Shown: positions 17,318 to 28,421 of the stretch, in pieces | Layout of the letters: each line of letters starts with the position of its first letter | Position numbering within the stretch: the stretch's first letter is position 1 | Assembly: GCF_013112245.1 (NCBI RefSeq) | Contig: NZ_WVRN01000001.1 | Span: 493,501 to 557,500 of the forward strand | Direction: 5' to 3' | Source of the DNA: Ruegeria sp. HKCCD4315 | Lineage (GTDB): Bacteria; Pseudomonadota; Alphaproteobacteria; Rhodobacterales; Rhodobacteraceae | Length of the DNA: 64,000 nucleotides | Made by a program: the position numbers and the translations under genes | The notes under the pieces: generated by a model | The model's input: the letters and a program-made list of their open reading frames with translations, nothing else | Database searches by the model: none | What the model was told of the DNA's origin: nothing

Positions 17318-18835
17318 TCACACATGCGCCACCTCCATTCCGTGGGCGCCGCCCATCATCAGGCCGATCTCGTCCACGGTTAGTCCTGTAGTCGGGCGCG
17401 GTGCGCTTAGCCGTCCTTCATTCAACGCCGCAAAGCTGTCCGAGATTTCCATCAGCTCATCCAGATCCTGGCTGATGCAGACCACGGCAGTCCCTTTGGC
17501 GGCCAGATCCAGAATGGCCTGCCGGATAGATGCCGCAGCAGCAGCATCCACGCCCCAGGTGGGCTGGTTTACAACCAGAACATCGGGGTTTTGCAGCACT
17601 TCACGACCGATCACGAATTTCTGCAGGTTCCCGCCAGACAAAGACCGGGCGGCATTCTCTGGACCCGGCGTGCGGACGTCAAAAGCGCTGATGATCTTTT
17701 CGGCAAAGCTCTTGGTTTCGGCCCACTTGAGGAAACCGTTGCTTTCCAGCCCTTCCCGCACCGATCCGGTCAGCAAGGCGTTTTCCGTCAGGCTCATATC
17801 CGGGGCTGCCGCATGACCCAGCCGCTCTTCGGGGGCCGTCAGCACACCCAGCTTGCGCCGCGCGGTGGGGCCGAGCTTGCCGATCCGCTGGCCGTTGAAC
17901 TTGATCGCATCCGCGGCGGTCAGAATTTCACCGGACAACACGCCCAGCAATTCATCCTGCCCATTCCCGGCAACGCCACCGATGCCCAAAACCTCACCCT
18001 TGCGGACAGTCATGTGGATGTTCTTCAGCGCTGTACCGAATTCCGAGGGCGACGGGACGGACAGTCCACTGACATCCAGCGCAATTTCACCAAATTCGCG
18101 CCCCGACCGTTCAGGCGTTTGCAGGGTTGATCCCACCATCATCTCGGCCATGTCCCGCGCGGAAGTTTCAGCAGGCACGCATTCGCCCACATTCTTGCCC
18201 AGCCGCAGGATCGTCGCGTGATCACACAGCGTGCGGATTTCTTCCAGCTTGTGCGAGATGTACAGGATCGACGTCCCTTCGGATCGCAGCTTGTTCAGCG
18301 TTTCAAACAGGATTTCGACCTCTTGCGGGGTCAGCACGCTCGTCGGTTCGTCCATGATCAACAGTTTGGGGTCCTGCAACAGGCAACGGATGATCTCGAC
18401 CCGCTGCCGCTCACCCGCCGACAGATCGCCAACCGTGCGATATGGGTCCAAAGGCAATCCGTAGGTCTCGGACACTTCGCGGATGCGCGAGGCCAGATCG
18501 CCCATCGGTGGCGGGTTCTCCATCCCCAACGCAATATTCTCGGCCACGTTCAAAGCGTCGAACAACGAGAAATGCTGGAACACCATCGCGATCCCGTCCG
18601 CCCGCGCGGCGCGCGGCTCGGGCGGCGCAAAAGGCTGACCTCGCAGCAGCATCGTGCCGCTGTCGGGCTTCACCAGCCCGTAGATCATCTTGACCAGCGT
18701 GGATTTGCCCGCGCCGTTTTCCCCCAGCAGGGCGTGAACTTCACCCTCGCCGATGTCAAAAGACACCTGATCATTGGCCACGACACCGGGATAGGCTTTG
18801 GTCAGCCCTTGCAGGCTCAGAAGTGGAGTGGTCAC
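17318..18835 (-). CDS. Duplicated ABC ATPase of the BMP/nucleoside importer
   Basis: 505-residue protein with two ABC domains, as in NupO/RbsA-type ATPases. The first domain has Walker A GENGAGKSTL, signature LSAGERQRVEI and Walker B LLIMDEPTSVLTP. The second has a degenerate Walker A (GVAGNGQDELLG), the signature LSGGNLQKFVIGRE and VVNQPTWGVD. The GTG start overlaps the xdhC stop by 4 bp, coupling the transporter to xanthine dehydrogenase. It probably powers uptake of purine bases or nucleosides. Confidence 0.92.
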   Translation of the reverse strand: MTTPLLSLQGLTKAYPGVVANDQVSFDIGEGEVHALLGENGAGKSTLVKMIYGLVKPDSGTMLLRGQPFAPPEPRAARADGIAMVFQHFSLFDALNVAENIALGMENPPPMGDLASRIREVSETYGLPLDPYRTVGDLSAGERQRVEIIRCLLQDPKLLIMDEPTSVLTPQEVEILFETLNKLRSEGTSILYISHKLEEIRTLCDHATILRLGKNVGECVPAETSARDMAEMMVGSTLQTPERSGREFGEIALDVSGLSVPSPSEFGTALKNIHMTVRKGEVLGIGGVAGNGQDELLGVLSGEILTAADAIKFNGQRIGKLGPTARRKLGVLTAPEERLGHAAAPDMSLTENALLTGSVREGLESNGFLKWAETKSFAEKIISAFDVRTPGPENAARSLSGGNLQKFVIGREVLQNPDVLVVNQPTWGVDAAAAASIRQAILDLAAKGTAVVCISQDLDELMEISDSFAALNEGRLSAPRPTTGLTVDEIGLMMGGAHGMEVAHV

Positions 18836-19767
18836 GCGCTCAGGTCCTTCTTCAACTCGTTCTGCCGGGCCGGGCGCAACAGCTGCGCGGCAACGCCGAC
18901 GGCGATCATCTGCGGGTGTTTGCCCAGGTTCGGATCACCAATTGGACAGGTGATCCGGCTGATCCGCTCGGGCGAATGCCCAAGGGCCGCCAGCCGCGAC
19001 CGGAATCGCGCCCATTTCGTAGCCGAGCCGATCAGTCCCGCAAAGCCGAAATCATGTAAAAGCAGCCTGTTGCACAGCTCCAGGTCCAAATTGTGTGAAT
19101 AGGTCAGCACAAGATGCTCGGCATCGGTCGGTGCGTGTCGAACCAGTTCGGCCGGTTTGGTAACTGGAACCGTGGTAACTCCGGCGGCAATCGTGTCGGG
19201 AAACCGATCCAAGCCAGTGTCGATCCAGGTGATCGCAAGGTCGGGCAGCGGTGAGAGAACATCCACCAAAGCCCGTCCAACATGACCGGCACCCCAAATC
19301 CAAAGGTTCCGGTTTGGTTTGTGCACTGGCTCGATCATCCAGCCGTCAACCATCTGGGGTTCAGGTGTGATCCCCTGACCACGCGCAGTTGCCAGCAATC
19401 GTTTGACCGACAGCGGCATCTCTTCGCCTGATGTGGCGCGCGCGATGAGAGTTTCATCCAGCGTTTCCAGCGCCGCGCGGTCATAGACCTCGCTGAGCAA
19501 CGATACCGCGCCACCACAACATTGACCCATCTCGGGTCCAAGCGCGTGATGTGTCAGGAGCGAAGCCTGGGTCTGTGCCCGCGCCGCCTTGGCTGCTTGA
19601 TATTCCAGCGTCCCTCCGCCGATGGTGCCGCTTTGACTGTCCTTCCAGACAAGCATGGCTGCGCCAACCTCGCGCGGAGACGATCCTTTGATCCCGGCAA
19701 TAACCACCCGGACCACTCGTCCATGGGTTTCGACCGCCTCCCTCAAAGCCTCCAGGTCAAATCCCAT
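18832..19767 (-). CDS. xdhC: Xanthine dehydrogenase accessory protein XdhC
   Basis: 311-residue XdhC, which binds molybdenum cofactor, promotes its sulfuration and inserts it into XdhB. The N-terminal RVVRVVIAGIKGSSPREVGAAM and TIGGGTLEYQAA match XdhC/CoxI, the CCGG motif follows, and the C-terminal half has a Rossmann-like WGAGHVGRALVDVL. ATG 19767 overlaps the xdhB stop (TGATG); longer in-frame extensions would run through xdhB. The stop overlaps the ATPase start. Confidence 0.92.
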   Translation of the reverse strand: MGFDLEALREAVETHGRVVRVVIAGIKGSSPREVGAAMLVWKDSQSGTIGGGTLEYQAAKAARAQTQASLLTHHALGPEMGQCCGGAVSLLSEVYDRAALETLDETLIARATSGEEMPLSVKRLLATARGQGITPEPQMVDGWMIEPVHKPNRNLWIWGAGHVGRALVDVLSPLPDLAITWIDTGLDRFPDTIAAGVTTVPVTKPAELVRHAPTDAEHLVLTYSHNLDLELCNRLLLHDFGFAGLIGSATKWARFRSRLAALGHSPERISRITCPIGDPNLGKHPQMIAVGVAAQLLRPARQNELKKDLSA

Positions 19768-22169
19768 CAGATGCCTCCCTTCATCCTTTGAACACCGCGC
19801 CAGACTTCTTCGGCCGTGGCAGGCGCGTCGAGCGCGGGGTAGGTATCGCCACAGGCCGCGACCGCGTTCGACAGGGCCAGCCATGCTGAGATGCCCAACA
19901 TGAAGGGCGGTTCGCCAACCGCTTTCGAGCGATAGATCGTGTCTTCGCGGTTCGCGCCATCCCAAAGCGCGACATTGAAAATGTCAGGCCGGTCAGAGCA
20001 GGCAGGGATCTTGTAGGTCGAGGGCGCATGTGTGCGCAGGTTGCCCTTGCCATCCCAGACCAGTTCCTCGGTTGTCAGCCAGCCTGCGCCTTGCACGTAA
20101 CCGCCTTCGACCTGCCCGATATCCAATGCGGGGTTCAGCGATGCGCCCGCGTCATGCAGGATGTCCGTGCGTAGAATGCGATTTTCGCCCGTCAGCATAT
20201 CCACAGCGACCTCGGAGACCGACGCGCCATAGGCGAAGTAGAAGAACGGGCGCCCCCGCCCTGCGATCCGGTCCCATTCGATCTTGGGCGTTTTATAGAA
20301 TCCAGTCGCCGACAAGCTGATCCGGCCCTGATAGGTCAACGCTGCGGCTTCGGCGAATGTGTATTTCTCTTCCCCAACCATAACGTGACCATCGGAGAAA
20401 CTGACCATCGATGGATCAGCCTGATGCCGTTCCGCCAGATAGTCTGCCATCCGGTCGCGGATCGTATCACAAGCGGCTTTCACTGCCATGCCGTTCAGGT
20501 CACTGCCCGAGGACGCCGCCGTGGCTGAGGTATTGGGCACCTTGGCTGTATCCGTGGCGGTGATTTTCACCATCTCAAGCGGAATGCCGAAGCGCGACGC
20601 GGCGACTTGCGCGACTTTCTGGAACAGGCCCTGTCCCATTTCCGTGCCGCCATGGTTCAGGTGGACCGAGCCGTCTTGGTACACATGCACCAGCGCACCT
20701 GCCTGATTGAGGTGGGTCAGCGTGAAGGAAATCCCGAACTTGACCGGAGAGAAGGCAATGCCTTTCTTGATCACGCTATTTTTTGCGTTCCATTCCGCAA
20801 TGGCGGCTTTTCGCGCGGCGTAGTCGCTGGATTTCAGCAGTGCATCGGTCATTCCGTGCAATTCGAAATCGCTGACCTCCATGCCGTAGGGCGTCGTGTT
20901 GCCACCGGCAGGAAGGGCGCGCACCGGCGCGTTCCCGGTTTCCACCGCGCCGCGGCTGGTCAGGTCCTCATGCGGGTCGGGGTGGCCCAGAGGTTTCTCC
21001 CGAGGCGCGACTTCAGCAACTGCATGTACAGGTTCATAGTAGTTCCGACGACGCAGCTCGACCGGGTCCAGCCCCAGTTCATGCGCGGCGTGATCCATCA
21101 CGCGCTCGATCCCAACCATCCCCTGCGGTCCGCCAAAGCCGCGATAGGCGGTGGCGGATTGGGTGTTCGTTTTCAACCGGTGGCTTTCGATCCGCGCATT
21201 GGGCAGCAGATAAGCATTGTCCGAATGCAACATGGCGCGGTCGGCGACGGGCAGGGACAGGTCCTGCGCCCAACCGCAGATGGCGTAGTGAAGGAACGAA
21301 ACGCCCTGAATATGCCCATGCTCATCGAACCCAGCCTTGTAGGAAATGCGGAACGCGTGGCGCTTGCCGGTGATGATCATGTCATCGTCGCGGTCATAGC
21401 GCATCTTGCAGGCTTTGCCTGTGGCACGCGCGGCAACGGCGCAAGCGACGGCCAGCGCGTTGCCTTGGCTTTCCTTGCCGCCAAAGCCGCCGCCCATGCG
21501 CCGGGTTTCGACCCGGACAGCATGCATCGGAACGCCCAACGCGTCCGCCACCTTGTGCTGAATTTCAGTCGGATGCTGGGTCGAGCTGTGCACCAGCATA
21601 TCTGCGCCTTCATTTGGCTCTGCCAAGGCGGCCTGACCTTCCAGGTAGAAATGCTCCTGTCCGCCCAGTTCGAACGTGCCTTCGATCACATGTGCCGCGC
21701 CTGCAATGGCGGCATCCGCATCGCCCTTGGCGTAAATACGCGGGCCATCCTCGAACCGGCTGTCTGCGGCAAGCGCTTCTTCGACCGTCAGAATTGGGGT
21801 TTCTTGGGCATAATCGATCTTGCCCAGACGTGCGGCCTTGCGCGCGGCCAGATGGCTGGTGGCGACGACCAGAAATACGGGCTGGCCGATATAGTGAACC
21901 GTGCCGTCCGACAGCAATGGTTCATCATGGATCGAGGGCGAGACGTCATTGGCGAAAGGCAGGTCCTCGGCCGTCATCACCATCACGACACCTTCGGCGG
22001 CCTTCACATCTGAAAGATCCATCGCGGTAATCTTACCCTTGGCAATCGGGCTGATACCAAATGCCAGATGCAGCGTGCCTTTTGGTGTCGGGATGTCGTC
22101 CACATAACGCGCCGAGCCGGACACATGCAGCGGTGCCGCGTCGTGGGGGAGGGGTTTGGTCACGCTCAT
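19767..22169 (-). CDS. xdhB: Xanthine dehydrogenase, molybdopterin-binding subunit
   Basis: 800-residue large subunit that hydroxylates hypoxanthine and xanthine at the molybdenum centre. It starts [20 protein letters not shown] at ATG 22169, overlapping the xdhA stop (ATGA). Family motifs are RYVDDIPTP, the cofactor-binding GGGFGGKES and [22 protein letters not shown], and [12 protein letters not shown], whose Glu corresponds to the catalytic Glu of the enzyme family. Length is normal. A long open frame on the opposite strand (about 20607-22013) is a codon-bias shadow. Confidence 0.95.
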   Translation of the reverse strand: MSVTKPLPHDAAPLHVSGSARYVDDIPTPKGTLHLAFGISPIAKGKITAMDLSDVKAAEGVVMVMTAEDLPFANDVSPSIHDEPLLSDGTVHYIGQPVFLVVATSHLAARKAARLGKIDYAQETPILTVEEALAADSRFEDGPRIYAKGDADAAIAGAAHVIEGTFELGGQEHFYLEGQAALAEPNEGADMLVHSSTQHPTEIQHKVADALGVPMHAVRVETRRMGGGFGGKESQGNALAVACAVAARATGKACKMRYDRDDDMIITGKRHAFRISYKAGFDEHGHIQGVSFLHYAICGWAQDLSLPVADRAMLHSDNAYLLPNARIESHRLKTNTQSATAYRGFGGPQGMVGIERVMDHAAHELGLDPVELRRRNYYEPVHAVAEVAPREKPLGHPDPHEDLTSRGAVETGNAPVRALPAGGNTTPYGMEVSDFELHGMTDALLKSSDYAARKAAIAEWNAKNSVIKKGIAFSPVKFGISFTLTHLNQAGALVHVYQDGSVHLNHGGTEMGQGLFQKVAQVAASRFGIPLEMVKITATDTAKVPNTSATAASSGSDLNGMAVKAACDTIRDRMADYLAERHQADPSMVSFSDGHVMVGEEKYTFAEAAALTYQGRISLSATGFYKTPKIEWDRIAGRGRPFFYFAYGASVSEVAVDMLTGENRILRTDILHDAGASLNPALDIGQVEGGYVQGAGWLTTEELVWDGKGNLRTHAPSTYKIPACSDRPDIFNVALWDGANREDTIYRSKAVGEPPFMLGISAWLALSNAVAACGDTYPALDAPATAEEVWRGVQRMKGGI

Positions 22170-23563
22170 GCCGACACCTCCAGCACATTGGTGATCTCGC
22201 CCTGGTCTTCGAGGAAATAGCGTTCCAGCATCGCTTTGGCCGTTTCCAGACGATAAGTTGCCGAGGCGCGCATGTCCGTGAGTGGTGAATAGTCCTCGGC
22301 AAAAGCGGGCAGCGCGGCCGCAACGGTCTCGCGTGTCCAGGGTTTGCCGATCAGCGCGGCCTCGACATGGGTTGCCCGTTTCGGGATACCGGCCATGCCG
22401 CCAAACGCAATACGCGCCTGTGTGACGGTGCCGTCCGAAACGGTCACATTGAAACAGCCGCAAACGGCCGAGATATCCTGATCGAACCGTTTGCTGAGCT
22501 TGTATGCCTTCAGCCTGTCAGGCTGACGCGGGAAGCTGACGGCTTCGACGAATTCACCCGGGGCACGATCCTGCTTGCCATAGTCAATGAAGAACTCTTC
22601 CAACTGGATCGAGCGGCGCGCATCCCCTTTGCGCAGATGTAGTTTTGCATCCAAAGCAATCAGGGCAGGTGGGTTGTCTCCGATAGGAGAGCCATTGGCG
22701 ATGTTGCCCCCAACGGTCGCTGCATGGCGGACCTGAACGCTGGCATAGCGGCGGATCATCTCGGCGTAGGACGGGTGAAGGTCGGCCAGGGCCTCTCCCA
22801 TGCGGTTCATGTCGACCATTGCACCGAAGCGGGCTTCGGTATCGGTGATCTTGATTTCTTTCAAGTCATCACAACGGTTGAGGAATATGACCGGGTCCAG
22901 ATCACGCAGCTGCTTGGTGACCCAAAGACCTACATCGGTTGCGCCAGCAACCAGAGTGGCGCTAGGGTGCTCGGCAAACAGAGACGCCAGTTCGTCAGCG
23001 CTGTTGGGGAGGAAGGGGGGCTCTGCCCCCCGGCCTGCGGCCTCCCTCCGAGGTATTTGTGAACAAGAGAAGGACCGGTCGTCGTTGATCCATTTTGGGG
23101 TTGGTTCAGCCTCGGCGGTTTTGGCGGCGCGGATAATTGGGGCGTAACCAGTGCAGCGGCACAGGTTCCCTGCAAGCTGGGTGTCGTGATCTGTTGCGCC
23201 ATTTGCATGACTGGCGACCATCGACATCACAAAGCCGGGTGTGCAGAACCCGCACTGAGATCCGTGCAGATCCACCATCGCCTGTTGCACCGGGTGGGCT
23301 TCGCCACTCGGGCCCCTGGCGCCTTCGACGGTGCGGACGGCTTTACCATGCAATTGGGGCAGGAACAGGATGCAGGAATTCAGTGCCTTGTGGCCGTCTT
23401 CATCCGTGACCATAACGGTGCAGGCCCCGCAATCGCCTTCGTTGCAGCCTTCTTTGGTGCCAGTCAGGCCGCGATCCTCGCGCAGCCAATCCAGCAGGGT
23501 CGCCGTTGGATTGACATCCGCCAGCTCCACTGTCTCTCCGTTCAGAAGAAACGTGATATTCAT
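22166..23563 (-). CDS. xdhA: Xanthine dehydrogenase, FeS/FAD subunit
   Basis: 465-residue small subunit: N-terminal [2Fe-2S] ferredoxin domain (Cys40, Cys45, Cys48 and a further Cys near 64), a second [2Fe-2S] domain (Cys104, Cys107, Cys135, Cys137), then the FAD-binding domain with [14 protein letters not shown] and [19 protein letters not shown] 23563 gives the classic [10 protein letters not shown] start; upstream in-frame sequence is intergenic. The linker between the FeS and FAD domains is encoded by a GC-rich palindromic element (23015-23069) that looks like an interspersed repeat accepted in frame. Confidence 0.94.
   Translation of the reverse strand: MNITFLLNGETVELADVNPTATLLDWLREDRGLTGTKEGCNEGDCGACTVMVTDEDGHKALNSCILFLPQLHGKAVRTVEGARGPSGEAHPVQQAMVDLHGSQCGFCTPGFVMSMVASHANGATDHDTQLAGNLCRCTGYAPIIRAAKTAEAEPTPKWINDDRSFSCSQIPRREAAGRGAEPPFLPNSADELASLFAEHPSATLVAGATDVGLWVTKQLRDLDPVIFLNRCDDLKEIKITDTEARFGAMVDMNRMGEALADLHPSYAEMIRRYASVQVRHAATVGGNIANGSPIGDNPPALIALDAKLHLRKGDARRSIQLEEFFIDYGKQDRAPGEFVEAVSFPRQPDRLKAYKLSKRFDQDISAVCGCFNVTVSDGTVTQARIAFGGMAGIPKRATHVEAALIGKPWTRETVAAALPAFAEDYSPLTDMRASATYRLETAKAMLERYFLEDQGEITNVLEVSA
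23015..23069 (+). repeat. Palindromic interspersed-type element inside xdhA linker
   Basis: Hairpin GGGGGGC-TCT-GCCCCCC (23015-23031) is followed directly by GGCC-TGC-GGCC (23032-23042) and a tail CCGAGGTATTTGTGAACAAG. This is the hairpin-hairpin-tail design of Rhodobacterales intergenic repeats, yet it lies in frame within xdhA, between the second [2Fe-2S] domain and the FAD domain. Family membership is my recognition of the pattern and needs a genome search. Confidence 0.5.
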
Positions 23564-23906
23564 TCGAGAAACCCGTCGCGTTACCCTGTTGCGCCCCTTA
23601 GGCCCTCCTTCGATGCGACGTAGAAAGAGCGGCGGGCGAAGTGCTTGCCGTAAGATGTTAGAAACAGCGCGGCTTATCTGGCAAGAAAAACTGCCTATAT
23701 GATGTACCATTACGAACGCACAGCATGCTTTTCCTGCTTTTGTGTAGAAGGCAGGCACTTGTAAATAAAGCGCTTTTTGAATGCGCAGCCCGTTCAATCC
23801 CGAAGCACCTTCTGAAAAAGCCGAATAATCAACGCCGATTTTTTGTGCATTCCAAAGCTGCGGTTCGCGCTTTTGCAACGCGACAGGCTGGGGTAGCTTA
23901 CCCCGC
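23564..23906. other. Divergent xdhA-dnaE intergenic region with hairpin at the dnaE start
   Basis: The 343 bp between divergent xdhA and dnaE hold no believable gene. The dnaE-proximal end has GGGGTA-GCT-TACCCC (23890-23904), a 6-bp stem ending two bases before the dnaE ATG, which includes the only G-rich sequence able to act as a ribosome site. No clear promoter consensus is readable. Confidence 0.5.
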
Positions 23907-26900
23907 ATGAGCAGTAATCTTCGATTCATTCACCTCCGCGTTCACACCGAATATTCACTGTTGGAAGGCGCTGTGCGGCTGAAAAAGCTGCCCGCATTGT
24001 GCGAGAAGATGGAGATGCCCGCCGTAGCCGTGACGGACACCAACTCGATGTTCTCGGCATTGGAGTTCTCGGTCACCGCAAGCGGCGCGGGTGTGCAGCC
24101 GATCATGGGGTGTCAGGTTGATCTGACCTACGTGCAGGCGCAACCGGGTGAGAAACCCAAAGCGCCCGCGCCTTTGGTGTTACTGACGCAATCCGAGGTT
24201 GGGTATGAAAACCTCATGAAGCTGAGTTCCTGCCTTTACGTGGACAAGGGCGGGCAGTTGCCACAGGTCACTTTGGACGAGCTGGCGGATCGGTCGGACG
24301 GTTTGATTTGCTTGACCGGCGGTCCGGACGGGCCGGTTGGGATGCTGCTGCAACAGGGTCAACGTCCTGCGGCTGAGGCGCTGGTGGATCGGCTGGCGGG
24401 CATGTTCCCGGATCGCCTTTACATTGAGCTTCAGCGCCATCCGGGTGAGGACGGCCAGCCAGAAGCGGAACGCCTGACTGAGCGCGGCCATGTAGAGATG
24501 GCCTATGCCAAAAACCTGCCGCTGGTCGCCACCAACGACGTCTATTTTCCGACCTCGGACATGTATGAAGCGCATGACGCGCTGATCTGTATCGCCGAAG
24601 GGGCTTATGTCGACCAGCAAGACGGCCGCCGCCGACTGACCGCACAGCATTATTTCAAGTCGCAGCAGGAGATGGTGACGCTGTTCGCGGACCTTCCAGA
24701 AGCGATTGAGAACACGGTCGAGATCGCCAAGCGCTGTGCCTTTATGGCCTATCGCCGCGATCCTATCCTGCCGAAATTTGCCGATGACGAAGTGGCTGAA
24801 CTGCGCCGTATCGCAAACGAGGGGTTGCAGAAACGTCTGGCAGTGATCCCCCACGCGGTGACGCCCGAGGAATATCAGGAACGGTTGGATTTCGAACTAG
24901 GCATTATCGAAGGAATGGGGTTCCCGGGCTACTTTCTGATCGTTGCCGACTTTATCCAATGGGCCAAGGATGAGGATATCCCGGTGGGACCGGGGCGGGG
25001 CTCGGGCGCGGGTTCGCTGGTGGCTTATGCGCTGACGATCACCGACCTTGATCCGCTGCGTTATTCGCTGCTGTTCGAACGCTTCCTGAACCCCGAGCGG
25101 GTGTCGATGCCGGATTTCGATATCGACTTTTGCATGGACCGCCGGGAAGAGGTGATCCGCTACGTTCAGCAGAAATATGGGCGCGACAAGGTGGGACAGA
25201 TCATCACCTTTGGTGCGCTTTTGTCGAAAGCTGCCGTGCGCGATATCGGGCGGGTTTTGCAGATGCCTTACGGGCAGGTGGACCGTTTGTCCAAGATGAT
25301 CCCGGTTGAGGGCGTCAAACCTGTTTCCATTGAAAAAGCGCTGAAAGACGAGCCACGCCTGCGGGAAGAGGCGCGGAACGAAGAGGTGGTGGATCGCCTT
25401 CTGACCTACGGCCAACAGGTCGAAGGATTGCTACGCAACGCATCGACCCACGCTGCGGGGGTGGTGATCGGGGACCGGCCTTTGGACGCACTGGTGCCTC
25501 TGTATCAGGACCCGCGCTCGGATATGCCCGCGACCCAGTTCAACATGAAATGGGTGGAACAGGCCGGGCTGGTCAAATTCGACTTTTTGGGCCTGAAAAC
25601 CCTGACCGTCATCCAGAACGCCATGGACCTGATCTTCAAGTCCGGTCGCCCTCTGCATATCGCTGCCGATGGCACCGAGCTTTACGAACCCGCTGAAGGG
25701 GCTGAGAACCAGATCAACGCCATCCCGCTGGACGATGAAGCGACATACAAGCTCTACTCGGCAGCCAAAACGGTGGCGGTGTTCCAGGTGGAATCCTCGG
25801 GCATGATGGACGCGCTCAAGCGCATGAAGCCGACCTGTATCGAGGATATCGTGGCCCTTGTGGCGCTGTACCGTCCGGGTCCGATGGAAAACATCCCGAC
25901 CTATTGTGAGGTGAAAAACGGTCTTCGCGAGATCACCTCGGTTCATCCACTGATCGACCATATCCTTGAGGAAACGCAGGGCATCATCGTTTACCAGGAA
26001 CAGGTGATGCAGATTGCACAGGTCATGGCGGGATACAGCCTTGGCGGTGCTGACCTGTTGCGCCGTGCGATGGGTAAGAAGATCAAGGAGGCGATGGACG
26101 CTGAGCGCCCCAAGTTTGAAAAAGGCGCGGGCGAGAATGGCGTGGATGCCAAGAAGGCCAGCGAGGTTTTCGACCTGCTGGAGAAATTCGCCAACTATGG
26201 CTTCAACAAATCCCACGCGGCCGCCTATGCGGTGGTCAGCTATCAGACCGGCTGGCTGAAGGCGAACCACCCGGTCGAGTTCATGGCGGGTGTCATGAAC
26301 TGCGATATTCATCTGACCGACAAGCTGGCGGTCTATTTCGAAGAAGTTCGCAAAGGGCTGGAACTGCCCTACGTGCCGCCATGTGTGAATCGTTCCATCG
26401 CGACGTTCGATGTAGTGAACGGTGAACTGGTTTATGCGCTGGGCGCGCTGAAAAACGTGGGCGTCGAGGCGATGAACCTTGTGGTTGAAGGGCGCGCGAA
26501 AAAACCGTTCGTCAACTTGTTTGACTTTGCGCGTCGTGTGGATCTGAAGAAAGTCGGCAAACGCCCGTTGGAAATGTTGGCGCGGGCCGGGGCGTTTGAC
26601 GAGCTCGACAAAAACCGCCGCCGTGTGTTCGAAAGCCTTGATCGTCTGGTGCAGTATTCGGCGGCGATTCATGAACAAAAGAACTCGAACCAAGTGTCTC
26701 TTTTTGGTGAAGCCGGTGATGACCTACCTGAACCTCGCCTGTCGCCGACGCCGGATTGGCTGCCTGCTGAACGGTTGAGCGAAGAGTTCAAGGCGATCGG
26801 TTTCTACCTCTCCGGCCATCCGCTAGACGATTACATGCCTGCGCTTAAACGCAAACAGGTCCTGACGTTGGATGAGGTGATGGAAAAGGCCCGCTCTGGC

Positions 26901-27407
26901 CCACTGATCGCCAAGATGGCTGGTGTTGTCGCCGGACGGCAGGAACGGAAATCGGCCAAGGGCAACCGTTTTGCATTTGCCCAGCTCTCGGACCCAACAG
27001 GCGCTTATGAGGTCACGCTGTTTTCAGATACATTGGAGAAATGCCGCGAGTTTCTTGAAACCGGCGCGCAGGTTGTGCTGACGGCTGAGGCAACGATGGA
27101 GGCCGACCAGCTCAAGCTGCTGGGTCGGTCGGTTGGACCGGCGGATTCGCTGGTGGCCGAAGCCGGGGCAACCGGGCTGCGTATTTTCGTTGATGAGGCG
27201 CAGGCGGTGTCAACCGTCGCCAAAGTGCTGGAAGACGCCGCGACTGCTGCCAAAGGCGCAGCGCGAGGTCCGATCCAACTGCTGCTGTTGGACCCAAGCC
27301 TGCCGGGTGACGTTGAAATGGATCTTGGGCGCGAGTTTCCGATCAACCCGCAGATCAAGGGGGCGATCAAATCGCTGGAAGGTGTGATGAGCGTCGAAGA
27401 GATCTGA
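23907..27407 (+). CDS. dnaE: DNA polymerase III subunit alpha
   Basis: 1166-residue replicative polymerase catalytic subunit, DnaE1 type. The N-terminal PHP domain opens [16 protein letters not shown]. The catalytic [10 protein letters not shown] pair of Asp residues lies near residue 400, a further catalytic Asp is in [11 protein letters not shown], and the C-terminal half carries helix-hairpin-helix and OB-fold (ATP- and DNA-binding) segments such as [18 protein letters not shown]. Length is normal for E. coli-type DnaE. It is a single-gene unit divergent from xdhA. Confidence 0.97.
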   Translation: MSSNLRFIHLRVHTEYSLLEGAVRLKKLPALCEKMEMPAVAVTDTNSMFSALEFSVTASGAGVQPIMGCQVDLTYVQAQPGEKPKAPAPLVLLTQSEVGYENLMKLSSCLYVDKGGQLPQVTLDELADRSDGLICLTGGPDGPVGMLLQQGQRPAAEALVDRLAGMFPDRLYIELQRHPGEDGQPEAERLTERGHVEMAYAKNLPLVATNDVYFPTSDMYEAHDALICIAEGAYVDQQDGRRRLTAQHYFKSQQEMVTLFADLPEAIENTVEIAKRCAFMAYRRDPILPKFADDEVAELRRIANEGLQKRLAVIPHAVTPEEYQERLDFELGIIEGMGFPGYFLIVADFIQWAKDEDIPVGPGRGSGAGSLVAYALTITDLDPLRYSLLFERFLNPERVSMPDFDIDFCMDRREEVIRYVQQKYGRDKVGQIITFGALLSKAAVRDIGRVLQMPYGQVDRLSKMIPVEGVKPVSIEKALKDEPRLREEARNEEVVDRLLTYGQQVEGLLRNASTHAAGVVIGDRPLDALVPLYQDPRSDMPATQFNMKWVEQAGLVKFDFLGLKTLTVIQNAMDLIFKSGRPLHIAADGTELYEPAEGAENQINAIPLDDEATYKLYSAAKTVAVFQVESSGMMDALKRMKPTCIEDIVALVALYRPGPMENIPTYCEVKNGLREITSVHPLIDHILEETQGIIVYQEQVMQIAQVMAGYSLGGADLLRRAMGKKIKEAMDAERPKFEKGAGENGVDAKKASEVFDLLEKFANYGFNKSHAAAYAVVSYQTGWLKANHPVEFMAGVMNCDIHLTDKLAVYFEEVRKGLELPYVPPCVNRSIATFDVVNGELVYALGALKNVGVEAMNLVVEGRAKKPFVNLFDFARRVDLKKVGKRPLEMLARAGAFDELDKNRRRVFESLDRLVQYSAAIHEQKNSNQVSLFGEAGDDLPEPRLSPTPDWLPAERLSEEFKAIGFYLSGHPLDDYMPALKRKQVLTLDEVMEKARSGPLIAKMAGVVAGRQERKSAKGNRFAFAQLSDPTGAYEVTLFSDTLEKCREFLETGAQVVLTAEATMEADQLKLLGRSVGPADSLVAEAGATGLRIFVDEAQAVSTVAKVLEDAATAAKGAARGPIQLLLLDPSLPGDVEMDLGREFPINPQIKGAIKSLEGVMSVEEI

Positions 27408-27492
27408 CACCGCTTTGTTGCCAGACAGTTAGCGCCTCGTTAGGCTGATCTGATAGAAATGTCTTTAGGTCATGCCATGGGAGGGCATTGAT

Positions 27493-27720
27493 ATGACGTT
27501 TGCAGGTCTCACGTTCAGAACAGTTCTATTTGGTGCGGCAGCATCGCTGGCTTTGGTGTCCGCCTCAGCGGGTCTGGCGGATGACAAGGATGACAAGAAG
27601 AAAAAGCAGACGATTGAAGGTGCTTTGATCGGTGCTGGCGTAGGCGCTTTGATCGGTGACGGCAAAGGGGCGGCCATCGGCGGTGTAGCCGGTGCAATTA
27701 TCGGACATAACTGGAAGTGA
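27493..27720 (+). CDS. Small secreted glycine-zipper protein
   Basis: 75-residue protein with a signal peptide (hydrophobic core, cleavage near GLA-DD), a highly charged DDKDDKKKK stretch and a glycine-zipper hairpin (ALIGAGVGALIGDGKG followed by GAIIGHNWK) typical of envelope proteins that insert into membranes. ATG 27493 is preceded by GGGAGGG; an upstream in-frame ATG lies inside that ribosome site. Function unknown. It is followed 5 bp later by another small exported protein. Confidence 0.75.
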   Translation: MTFAGLTFRTVLFGAAASLALVSASAGLADDKDDKKKKQTIEGALIGAGVGALIGDGKGAAIGGVAGAIIGHNWK

Positions 27721-27725
27721 TCGCC

Positions 27726-28094
27726 ATGCGTATGACCCTAACCAAGACCTTTGTTGCAGGGATTTGCGTGTCTCTATCCGGCGCTGCGCTGGCTGATGAG
27801 GCGGCGGAGCAGATGGTGCAGGACGCACTACCTGTTATGCACTACACCTGCGCCTCGATTGCGGAAGAGGCAGATGGCGACGAAGCTTTTGTTGTGTCCG
27901 TTGTTGAGAAGATGACGGCTCTTTCACTCTACAACCGGCAAATCAACATCGAAGACCACGCGACGACTGATGAGGAAAAAACCCAGCTGCGCGAAACCTT
28001 CATCGCTGCTTTGTCCGAGGGGTGCGCAGCAGACAAGAACGCCCTTTTGGGTGGTGTCGTCGACAATGCGGTGAAATCAACGCTAGGGCTGTAG
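27726..28094 (+). CDS. Small exported protein of unknown function
   Basis: About 122 residues: an N-terminal signal sequence (MRMTLTKTFVAGICVSLSGAALA) and an acidic helical mature part with two Cys (YTCAS and EGCAADK) that could form a disulfide. The start could also be ATG 27732 or GTG 27717. It lies 5 bp after the glycine-zipper gene, so the pair is probably co-transcribed, and it ends 4 bp from the convergent slyX. I do not recognise a family. Confidence 0.6.
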   Translation: MRMTLTKTFVAGICVSLSGAALADEAAEQMVQDALPVMHYTCASIAEEADGDEAFVVSVVEKMTALSLYNRQINIEDHATTDEEKTQLRETFIAALSEGCAADKNALLGGVVDNAVKSTLGL

Positions 28095-28098
28095 CGCC

Positions 28099-28293
28099 TC
28101 AGTAATGTGGTGGGCGTTCGTCACCAAAGACAACACCGCCTGATCCTTCCTGCGCGCGTTCTGCCTCTCGTTGCAGCAGCATTTCGACCCGACGCGTCAG
28201 GCGGTCGATCTCACCTTGCTGACGGGTGACAACCGTGTTCAGTTCTTCGACCGTACGAGTCAGATGGGCGATCTGTTCTTCCAGATGCTGCAT
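28099..28293 (-). CDS. slyX: SlyX-family protein
   Basis: 64-residue coiled-coil protein. Heptad-rich MQHLEEQIAHLTRTVEELN through LLQREAER and the C-terminal PPHY match SlyX, whose function is not established. The start ATG 28293 follows AAGGAGAG; a longer upstream frame overlaps the hisS promoter and is unlikely. Divergent from hisS. Confidence 0.85.
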   Translation of the reverse strand: MQHLEEQIAHLTRTVEELNTVVTRQQGEIDRLTRRVEMLLQREAERAQEGSGGVVFGDERPPHY

Positions 28294-28421
28294 GGTGCTC
28301 TCCTTGATGTGCCGGTCATAGCGACCCTGTGCCGCCATGGCCAGAGAAAGCGCGCCTTGCCCCGATGCGGGCCATGGGATAGACCGCGCGCGGAACAAGG
28401 ACACTCCCGAGGACGCCCCAC

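Noticed and set aside
20607..22013. Long open frame antisense to xdhB (468 codons)
   Set aside because: It lies wholly inside the well-supported xdhB gene; a GC-rich codon-bias shadow without protein-like motifs.
25431..26693. Long open frame antisense to dnaE (420 codons)
   Set aside because: The dnaE reading frame here carries conserved polymerase motifs; the reverse frame is His/Arg-rich noise.
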